DNA of 9,292 nt from an uncultured Coriobacteriaceae bacterium (GTDB lineage Bacteria > Actinomycetota > Coriobacteriia > Coriobacteriales > Atopobiaceae): assembly GCA_900551595.1 (NCBI GenBank), contig URWR01000053.1, positions 1 through 9,292 of the forward strand. Reading direction: 5' to 3'. How positions within the stretch are numbered: position 1 is the stretch's first letter; every line of letters starts with the position of its first letter. Below, one piece after another: positions 1 to 5,404 of the stretch. Below the pieces are notes generated by a model. The model was given only the letters and a program-made list of their open reading frames with translations. It searched no databases and had not been told where the DNA came from. The translations under genes were made by a program, and so were the position numbers.

Positions 1-1400
1 AAAGCGAGCTAGCTTCGGCTACGCTTTCAACAGGAGAGCGTCAGCGTGTGCAGCTTGCCCGTGCCGTTCGCAACCGTACCTGTGGCGTGTTGTATGTGTT
101 GGATGAGCCTTCGATTGGACTCCATCCTTCCAATGTTGAAGGCTTGCTGGGTGTTGTTGATGATCTTCTTGCCGATGGAAACTCAGTGGTGCTGGTCGAT
201 CACGATGTGCGTGTTTTACGTCATGCCGATCATCTCATTGAGATAGGTCCAGGATCTGGTGCTCATGGGGGCGAAGTAATCTGTCAGGGCACACCTGAAG
301 AGGTGGAAAAGAATCCAGCTACGAGGATCGGTCCTTTTCTTACGGGCACATGCCAGGTTCGTGTAAGAAAACGGTCAGATAAAAACGAGGTTTTTGACCA
401 GGGGCATATACATCTTGATACAGGCGCACTCCATACTGTGCAGCCTCTCTCAGTGGATATTCCCCGGGGACGTCTCACCGCAGTAACAGGTGTTTCGGGT
501 TCGGGTAAAACAACGCTGGTGCTGGAGAGTCTCATTCCTGGTCTTAAAGCTGCAATTGCTGGGGTTGCTCTTCCGCAGCATGTTCATGCAGTAGATTCTT
601 CAGATCTTCGTCGCGTTAACCTCATTGATGCAACACCTATCGGAGCTAATGTTCGTTCGACGGTGGGAACATATTCGGGAGTGCTGGACGATTTACGTCG
701 TGCCTATGCAAAAACACCTGAGGCCAAAGAGCAAGGTCTTAAAGCAGGGGCTTTTTCTTATAACACCGGATCATTGCGGTGTCCTACCTGCGATGGCACA
801 GGGCAAATCTCGCTGGACATACAGTTTTTGCCCGATGTTGATATCCCTTGTCCCGATTGTGGCGGTGTGCGTTATGCACGAAGTGCTTACGACATAGTGC
901 TTGCTGGCATGAGCTTGCCTGAGTTGCTTGCCTGTACGGTGGATGAAGCACGAGAAGTGCTTATCGATACAAACTTGAAGTCTGCCAAGACAAAACTGCA
1001 GGTACTTTCTGATTTGGGCCTGGGATATCTGACGTTAGGAGAGGCAACGCCGGCGCTCTCGGGTGGAGAAGCACAGCGGTTAAAACTGGCGAGTGAGCTC
1101 ACACGTAATCAGGCCGATGCACTCTTTGTGTTTGATGAACCGACTATTGGTTTGCACCCACTTGATGTTGAAGTGCTGCTGCAAGTTTTGCAGCGTCTTA
1201 TCGATAATGGTGCAACGGTTGTAGTTATTGAACATGATCTGGATATGATCGCCAACGCCGATTGGGTTATTGATATGGGTCCTGGTGGTGGCGATGCCGG
1301 TGGGCGCATTGTTTGTGCGGGCACGCCGGAAGAGGTAGCGGCGTGCCCGGAAAGTATTACAGGACGTTATATCGCAGAGGAGTTAAACATCAAGAGGTGA
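1..1400 (+). CDS. UvrA-family ABC ATPase, UvrA2/DrrC-like paralog (5' partial)
   Basis: This is the C-terminal part of a double-ABC UvrA-family protein. The frame is open to the left edge, so the start lies outside the window. Counting the GTG codon at 48 as residue 1, the first ABC domain shows LSTGERQR just before it, Walker B LYVLDEP (15-21) and the H-loop His52. The second shows Walker A GVSGSGKT (148-155), a zinc module with Cys245, Cys248, Cys268 and Cys271, signature LSGGEAQR (337-344), Walker B LFVFDEP (359-365) and His396. Canonical UvrA recognises damaged DNA for nucleotide excision repair. The LSTGE first signature and the wording around LARAVRNR and PSIGLHPSNV instead resemble the UvrA-like paralogs found in Actinobacteria and Firmicutes, some tied to resistance to DNA-binding drugs. 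Whether the UvrB-binding domain exists cannot be seen. Family assignment is very secure; paralog assignment is from memory of the family. It converges on the sugar kinase gene with 4 bases between stops. Confidence 0.9.
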   Translation, partial: SELASATLSTGERQRVQLARAVRNRTCGVLYVLDEPSIGLHPSNVEGLLGVVDDLLADGNSVVLVDHDVRVLRHADHLIEIGPGSGAHGGEVICQGTPEEVEKNPATRIGPFLTGTCQVRVRKRSDKNEVFDQGHIHLDTGALHTVQPLSVDIPRGRLTAVTGVSGSGKTTLVLESLIPGLKAAIAGVALPQHVHAVDSSDLRRVNLIDATPIGANVRSTVGTYSGVLDDLRRAYAKTPEAKEQGLKAGAFSYNTGSLRCPTCDGTGQISLDIQFLPDVDIPCPDCGGVRYARSAYDIVLAGMSLPELLACTVDEAREVLIDTNLKSAKTKLQVLSDLGLGYLTLGEATPALSGGEAQRLKLASELTRNQADALFVFDEPTIGLHPLDVEVLLQVLQRLIDNGATVVVIEHDLDMIANADWVIDMGPGGGDAGGRIVCAGTPEEVAACPESITGRYIAEELNIKR

Positions 1401-1404
1401 AGTG

Positions 1405-2358
1405 CTACTGGTTGAGCAATTCTTCCACCTCAGCGCGGGTGGGCATTGCGGGAATAGCACCACGTTTGCGTACACAGAGCGAGGCGACGGCATTGCCCTT
1501 ACGTGCAAACTGCGCAATATCATCCAGGGTAAGCTCCTCAGGCTTCTTGCTGCTTTCGCAAAACGCCGCAAGGAATCCTCCCCAGAAGGAGTCGCCTGCT
1601 CCTGTTGCATCAACCGCAACTGCTGGGAAAGCGGGAACTTCCATACCCCCATCGGCACAGCAGACATAGGCGCCGCCTTCGCCAAGGGTAACCGCCACAA
1701 CAGACGGACCTTGCGCAAGCAGACTTGCTGCTGCTTCCTGAGGGTCGCTCTTATCGGTGAGCAGGACACACTCCTCATCTGAAAGCTTCATGAGGTTCAT
1801 GTAGGGCACGACCGAGCGCATTTGCTCACAGGCTTCTTCTACTGATGACCACAGGTTTGCACGGTAGTTGGGGTCATACGAAAGAACGCAGCCATGGTCG
1901 CGGGCATATGCCAGAGCAGCATGTGTTGCAGAGCGTACTGGTTCGTTGGTAAGAGAGAGCGATCCCACATGAAATACGTGGGAATCTTCGATGACGTTAT
2001 AAGCGAGTTCGTCTGTGGTAAGGCGTGTGTCGGCACCGGGTTTGCGTGCAAATGAGAATGTGCGCTCGCCATCTTCGGAGAGAGCGACAAAGGCAAGGGT
2101 GGTAAACGTATCGGGATCAGAAATGAGGCCGGTGGTATCCACGCCCTGCTCTTCAAGGGTTTTGCGGAGAAAATCTCCGTGCATATCGCATCCAACTTTT
2201 CCAAGAAAAGCTGTTTTGTGACCCAAACGTTCAAGTGCTACCAAAACATTTGCTGGTGCACCTCCCGGGTTGCGTTCAAAGAGGCGCTGGCCACTTGCAG
2301 AGATACCTGCGTCAGTAAAATCAATTAAAAGCTCGCCAAGAGCACTAACGGAAAACAT
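1405..2358 (-). CDS. PfkB-family carbohydrate kinase, probable fructokinase
   Basis: A 317-residue ribokinase-fold (PfkB) sugar kinase, cytoplasmic, transferring phosphate from ATP to a sugar. Visible motifs are the N-terminal sugar-binding signature GGAPANVLVALERLG (32-46), YDPNYR (161-166), and the C-terminal signature DATGAGDSFWGGFL (250-263) with Asp256 as the expected catalytic base and GAGD as the anion hole. The FERNPGGAPANV context and length are typical of bacterial fructokinases, but sugar specificity is an inference. I chose the ATG at 2358 because AAAGGA sits 6 bases upstream. An in-frame ATG nine codons further up (2385) would place that Shine-Dalgarno inside the gene and give a non-conserved MRTAWKGRP leader. 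It follows ispF on the same strand after 73 bases with no obvious terminator, so co-transcription is possible though the functions are unrelated. Confidence 0.93.
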   Translation of the reverse strand: MFSVSALGELLIDFTDAGISASGQRLFERNPGGAPANVLVALERLGHKTAFLGKVGCDMHGDFLRKTLEEQGVDTTGLISDPDTFTTLAFVALSEDGERTFSFARKPGADTRLTTDELAYNVIEDSHVFHVGSLSLTNEPVRSATHAALAYARDHGCVLSYDPNYRANLWSSVEEACEQMRSVVPYMNLMKLSDEECVLLTDKSDPQEAAASLLAQGPSVVAVTLGEGGAYVCCADGGMEVPAFPAVAVDATGAGDSFWGGFLAAFCESSKKPEELTLDDIAQFARKGNAVASLCVRKRGAIPAMPTRAEVEELLNQ

Positions 2359-2364
2359 AGGTCG

Positions 2365-2370
2365 TCCTTT
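2365..2370 (-). promoter_or_regulatory. Ribosome binding site that sets the sugar kinase start
   Basis: On the minus strand AAAGGA precedes the ATG at 2358 by 6 bases. It supports that codon over the upstream in-frame ATG at 2385. Confidence 0.7.
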
Positions 2371-2431
2371 CCATGCTGTTCTCAATACGTAATGTCAAAA
2401 CTCCCTTCCATCCTCGTCTTTTGCAACGTTC

Positions 2432-2941
2432 TTATAGTGCTTTATCTGCATTTTGTTCAGGGCTATCTGTGGTGGTAAGAAGGCATACGGCCCAAGCCCC
2501 AATGCCTTTTCCTTCACCTTCCCAGCCCAGACGTTCTGTGGTGGTTGCTTTAACGCCAATTTGAGCAACGGCGACTCCCATGGCATGAGCCAAGTTTTCA
2601 CGCATGGCCTGACGATGTGGGCCAATTTTTGGAGCCTGACAAGCAATGGTGCAATCTGCATCTATGAGCTCAAAACCCTGAGAGCGCACAAGCTCCATGA
2701 CGCGGGAGAGCAGTATGAGAGAGTTAGCGTTTTCAAATGCTGGATCAGTGTCAGGAAAGAGGCTTCCAATATCATCGAGACGTGCAGCGCCGAGAAGAGC
2801 ATCGGTGAGTGCATGAGCAAGTACATCTGCATCAGAGTGTCCCAAAAGACCACGTTCATAAGGAATGGTTACACCGCCGATGATGCAAGGACGTCCTTCT
2901 ACCAGGCGATGTACGTCGTAGCCGTGTCCAATATGCAACAT
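2432..2941 (-). CDS. ispF: 2-C-methyl-D-erythritol 2,4-cyclodiphosphate synthase
   Basis: IspF cyclises CDP-methylerythritol 2-phosphate to MECDP with release of CMP, the fifth step of the non-mevalonate (MEP) isoprenoid pathway; it is a cytoplasmic homotrimer. The 169-residue product aligns along its whole length with the family. Metal ligands Asp9 and His11 (GYDVH) and His43 (GHSDADVLAHA shifted to the family position) are present. DIGSLFPDTDPAF (57-69) and KATTTERLG (131-139) followed by GEGKGIG complete the signature blocks. The C-terminus runs about ten residues beyond the usual length with a polar tail. The ATG at 2941 is preceded by AAAGGA five bases upstream. The usual partner ispD is not in the window; the gene stands next to a sugar kinase and is divergent from the guanidine exporter. 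Identification is secure. Confidence 0.97.
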   Translation of the reverse strand: MLHIGHGYDVHRLVEGRPCIIGGVTIPYERGLLGHSDADVLAHALTDALLGAARLDDIGSLFPDTDPAFENANSLILLSRVMELVRSQGFELIDADCTIACQAPKIGPHRQAMRENLAHAMGVAVAQIGVKATTTERLGWEGEGKGIGAWAVCLLTTTDSPEQNADKAL

Positions 2942-2969
2942 AGTGTTCCTTTCACAAGGGGAACAAAAA

Positions 2970-2998
2970 TTGAACTCATACTACATTACTGATATAGT
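2970..2998 (+). promoter_or_regulatory. Sigma-70-type promoter for the riboswitch-gdx transcript
   Basis: TTGAAC at 2970-2975 and TATAGT at 2993-2998 are separated by exactly 17 bases, matching four and five of six consensus positions. A start about 7 bases after the -10 would fall near 3005, giving a leader that begins just before the riboswitch and includes all of it. The good spacing and location make this credible, but no start site is proven. Confidence 0.6.
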
Positions 2999-3018
2999 TC
3001 CGCTTTGACCCGTGAGGG

Positions 3019-3060
3019 CCCCTGACGAGGGCAGCCGTACCAGGATCGCAAAGACGGCGC
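3019..3060 (+). ncRNA. Guanidine-III (ykkC-III) riboswitch
   Basis: The 40 bases from 3021 match the guanidine-III pseudoknot family almost position for position. Conserved blocks are GACGAGG (3024-3030), GCCGTACC (3034-3041) and AAGACGGCGC (3051-3060). Stem P1 forms between CCTG (3021-3024) and CAGG (3041-3044). Compared with the structurally known Thermobifida member as I recall it, one G-C pair is replaced by U-A, a compensatory change. Stem P2 forms between GCCGT (3034-3038) and ACGGC (3054-3058); the next two positions that pair in that member are mismatched here. The element binds guanidinium and turns on downstream genes. It ends 19 bases before the gdx ATG, so translation control at the Shine-Dalgarno near 3068-3073 is the likely mode. 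The next gene being a guanidinium exporter strongly supports the call. Confidence 0.93.
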
Positions 3061-3079
3061 ATCATAGAAAGGGAACCTC

Positions 3080-3400
3080 ATGGATTGGATAGTACTCATC
3101 GTTTCAGGTGCTATGGAAGCGGTTTGGGCAACAGCTCTTGGTGCTTCCGAAGGTTTTAGTAAACCACTTCCCACTATAGTATTTTTTGTTGGCTTACTTG
3201 CCAGCATGGCAGGTCTTTCGTTTGCTGTGCGTACGCTTCCTACGGGAACTGCTTATGCCGTTTGGGTTGGTATTGGGGCAGCGCTTACGGTTATCTGGGG
3301 CATGATTACGGGTGCCGAACCGGTATCTTTTGTTCGAATAGCTCTTATCGTGGGGCTTGTTGGATGCGTGATAGGGCTGAAACTCGTCTCTGAGGGATAA
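3080..3400 (+). CDS. gdx: Guanidinium exporter, SMR family (Gdx/SugE type)
   Basis: A 106-residue, four-helix small multidrug resistance protein of the inner membrane, acting as a dual-topology dimer that exports guanidinium in exchange for protons. Helices fall at about 2-20, 31-50, 56-75 and 84-101. Glu13, the essential proton/substrate carboxylate, is present. So are Trp16, Ser42, Tyr59 and Trp62, which line the binding site in characterised Gdx proteins, and the LPTGTAYAVWVGIGA block (53-67) that separates the Gdx subtype from Qac-type drug pumps. The C-terminal GLKL (99-102) is also typical. The start follows AAAGGG with 6 bases of spacing. The guanidine-III riboswitch in its leader gives independent support for the substrate. 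Older annotations would call it SugE, a quaternary ammonium resistance protein. apeB begins 51 bases downstream and may share the transcript. Confidence 0.95.
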   Translation: MDWIVLIVSGAMEAVWATALGASEGFSKPLPTIVFFVGLLASMAGLSFAVRTLPTGTAYAVWVGIGAALTVIWGMITGAEPVSFVRIALIVGLVGCVIGLKLVSEG

Positions 3401-3451
3401 AAATCGGCTACATTTAAGCGTGGATAAACACCGGATGATATCGGAGGATCC

Positions 3452-4819
3452 ATGCAGGAGAAGGCAGATAGTAAAAGGGTTCCTACAGCGGAAGAAATCG
3501 AAGAAGCTCAAGGGTTCTGCCATTTTGTAAATGACAGCCCCACTGCATTTCATAGTGTCTCTTCTATACGCGCACGTCTTGATAACGCAGGGTTTGTGTA
3601 TCTCCCTGAGGGTGCAGCATGGCACGTCGAGCCCGGATCGAAGTGCTATACCGTACGCAATAATTCCAGCATCATTGCGTTTAAAGTAGGAGCGCAGGTA
3701 TCCGAAGAGCAGCCCTATCACTTTCAGGTGCTTGCTGCGCATGGGGATTCGCCAGCGCTCAAACTTAAGGCAACCTCTGAGGTTGCCGGCTGCGAATCGT
3801 ATGTGCAACTGGATGCTGAGCCATATGGTGGCATGCTTGACTACACCTGGTTTGATAGGCCACTCTCGGTGGCTGGCAGGCTCCTTGTTCGCCATGAGAA
3901 TCGCGTATCGAGCCGTCTGGGACAACTCGATCATGTTGCAAGAATTCCGAGCTTAGCAATACATCTGGATCGCTCTCAAAATGAGAGCTTTTCTCCCCAT
4001 CGTGAGCGTGACTTGATGCCGATAGTTTCTGCCGGTTTATGTGCTCCCGGTTCGTTTGAGGCATGTCTTGCACATGTGGCAGGAGTTTCTGAGAACGATA
4101 TTCTCGCTCGCGATTTGTTTTTGGTGAGCAGTGAGAAAGCATCGATATGGGGCATAGCGCATGAGTTTATTTCAGGCCCTCGTTTGGATGATTTGATGTG
4201 TGCCTATGTGGCTCTTGAGGCATTTTTAGCTGCTACAAATCCAAATGCCATCTTGGTCACCTGTTGCTTTGATAATGAAGAGGTAGGTTCCAATACCAAG
4301 CAAGGTGCCATGTCAACGTTTTTGGCAGATACGCTCCAGCGCTTGAGCCTGAGTTTGGGCGCTTCGAAGGAAGACTACCTCAGAGCACTTGCATGCTCAA
4401 TGCTGGTGAGTTGTGACAATGCTCATGCGGTGCACCCCAATCGCTCAGGACTGTACGATCCACATAATCGCTGCCATCTGAATGAGGGTATTGTCATCAA
4501 AGAGGCGGCAAATCAACACTACTGCACCGATGCATTTAGTCGTGCAGCACTTATTGCCATTCTTGAGCGTGCTGGTATTCCGTATCAAAGCTTTGCTAAC
4601 CGATCTGATATGGCAGGCGGCTCTACACTGGGTAACCTCTCAAATATTCAGGCAAGCATGCATGCAGTGGATGTTGGTTGTCCCCAGCTTGCTATGCATT
4701 CGTTTAGTGAAACCGCAGGCGTACGCGATGTTGCGTTTGCACGTCGTGCTCTTGAGGCATTCCTTTCGGCAAATGTGATCATTACTGGTGCGGAGAGTAT
4801 TGAGATTGATCCTCGTTAA
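3452..4819 (+). CDS. apeB: M18 family zinc aminopeptidase
   Basis: A 455-residue cytoplasmic metalloaminopeptidase of family M18 (aspartyl aminopeptidase-like), which removes N-terminal residues from peptides using two zinc ions in a large oligomer. The expected metal and catalytic positions are visible: His97 in AAHGDSP, Asp246 in GPRLDD, the Glu276-Glu277 pair in FDNEEVGS, Asp322 in SCDNAHAVHPN and His416 near the C-terminus in MHSFSE. The MAGGSTLGN block (387-395) is also characteristic. Length is normal for the family. HGDSP has Gly where many relatives have Thr, Ile or Val; this position is not a ligand. GGAGG at 3443-3447 sets the ATG at 3452. No terminator separates it from gdx, so it may be partly read from the guanidine-controlled transcript. 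Its last 38 bases overlap thpR on the other strand. Preferred residue specificity cannot be read from sequence. Confidence 0.95.
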   Translation: MQEKADSKRVPTAEEIEEAQGFCHFVNDSPTAFHSVSSIRARLDNAGFVYLPEGAAWHVEPGSKCYTVRNNSSIIAFKVGAQVSEEQPYHFQVLAAHGDSPALKLKATSEVAGCESYVQLDAEPYGGMLDYTWFDRPLSVAGRLLVRHENRVSSRLGQLDHVARIPSLAIHLDRSQNESFSPHRERDLMPIVSAGLCAPGSFEACLAHVAGVSENDILARDLFLVSSEKASIWGIAHEFISGPRLDDLMCAYVALEAFLAATNPNAILVTCCFDNEEVGSNTKQGAMSTFLADTLQRLSLSLGASKEDYLRALACSMLVSCDNAHAVHPNRSGLYDPHNRCHLNEGIVIKEAANQHYCTDAFSRAALIAILERAGIPYQSFANRSDMAGGSTLGNLSNIQASMHAVDVGCPQLAMHSFSETAGVRDVAFARRALEAFLSANVIITGAESIEIDPR

Positions 4820-5372
4820 GCGCAACTGAGAAGCGCGGCTCGTAGCGAGCTTCCGTTGAGGATAGGTGGCTCTGGAAGAGTGTGACCTTTGTGGCACAAC
4901 AAGCTTTTGGAAGCGGTGTGGACAAGGTGTCACAATCAATCTCTTCCAAAGCCGCTTTGCGTGCGAGTGTGATGTGAGGATAAAAGTCCTTCTCGTCAAA
5001 GGTAAGAGATGCGAGTGTGAGAGCAGAGCGCACGGACTGTGCCAGCTCATTGGGAGAGCTTGACGCTGATGAAGCAGGATTATGAGCTGTTCCATCCATT
5101 GCGAGTACCAGGGTTGCTCTCTTCTTGTTGCCAAAGTGGGCAAGTTTGGTGGGTTTAAGCATGACTTGTCCACACGAGGCACAGGCAGTTTGCAAAGCAT
5201 CTTGTGCAACCAGGAACTGCTCTTCCGGTATGTCCCCTAAAAACGCCAACGTAAGGTGGTAATTTGCTTGAGGCACGAAGCACCCTTTAAGCTTTTCCTG
5301 AAGGTGCTGAGAAATCTTGAGTACCTCTAACGAAAATGCCGGTGGAATTTCAAGAGCAATAAATGCGCGCAT
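4782..5372 (-). CDS. thpR: RNA 2',3'-cyclic phosphodiesterase (2'-5' RNA ligase family)
   Basis: A 196-residue member of the 2H phosphoesterase superfamily. ThpR proteins open 2',3'-cyclic phosphate RNA ends and can ligate tRNA halves through a 2'-5' bond in vitro; the cellular role is not settled. Both HxT motifs are present: His39-Leu-Thr41 in NYHLTLAFLG and His133-Ile-Thr135 in FYPHITLAR, at the right separation. The N-terminal MRAFIALEIP is typical of the family. A Ser-rich stretch at about 99-107 (NPASSASSSPNE) looks like a surface loop insertion. AGGAG lies 5 bases before the ATG. The gene starts 32 bases after the ATPase stop on the same strand, so it is probably the downstream gene of that transcript. 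Its 3' end overlaps convergent apeB by 38 bases. Confidence 0.93.
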   Translation of the reverse strand: MRAFIALEIPPAFSLEVLKISQHLQEKLKGCFVPQANYHLTLAFLGDIPEEQFLVAQDALQTACASCGQVMLKPTKLAHFGNKKRATLVLAMDGTAHNPASSASSSPNELAQSVRSALTLASLTFDEKDFYPHITLARKAALEEIDCDTLSTPLPKACCATKVTLFQSHLSSTEARYEPRFSVALNEDQSQYSPHQ

Positions 5373-5404
5373 GTCAGCTCCTGTAACACGAAGAAATATT
5401 GCTG

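Noticed and set aside
2370..2398. Perfect TTGACA on the minus strand (2398-2393) before the sugar kinase
   Set aside because: At 17 bases the -10 would be CATGGA, only two of six matches, and neighbouring spacings are no better. Not called a promoter.
2453..2992. Plus-strand frame of 179 codons opposite ispF
   Set aside because: It is a shadow of the secure ispF frame; its composition is not protein-like and no family is recognised.
3194..3934. Long minus-strand frame of 246 codons opposite gdx and apeB
   Set aside because: It is antisense to two well-supported genes. The product is rich in Arg, Cys and His with no recognisable domain, and no good ribosome binding site is seen.
4837..4851. 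Hairpin GCTCG-TAG-CGAGC as a terminator after apeB
   Set aside because: The stem is short, the T run is only TT, and it lies in thpR coding sequence where it encodes ordinary residues.
4640..5209. Minus-strand frame of 189 codons across the apeB/thpR junction
   Set aside because: It overlaps two confident genes and encodes a basic, Leu/His/Ser-rich sequence typical of out-of-frame reading.
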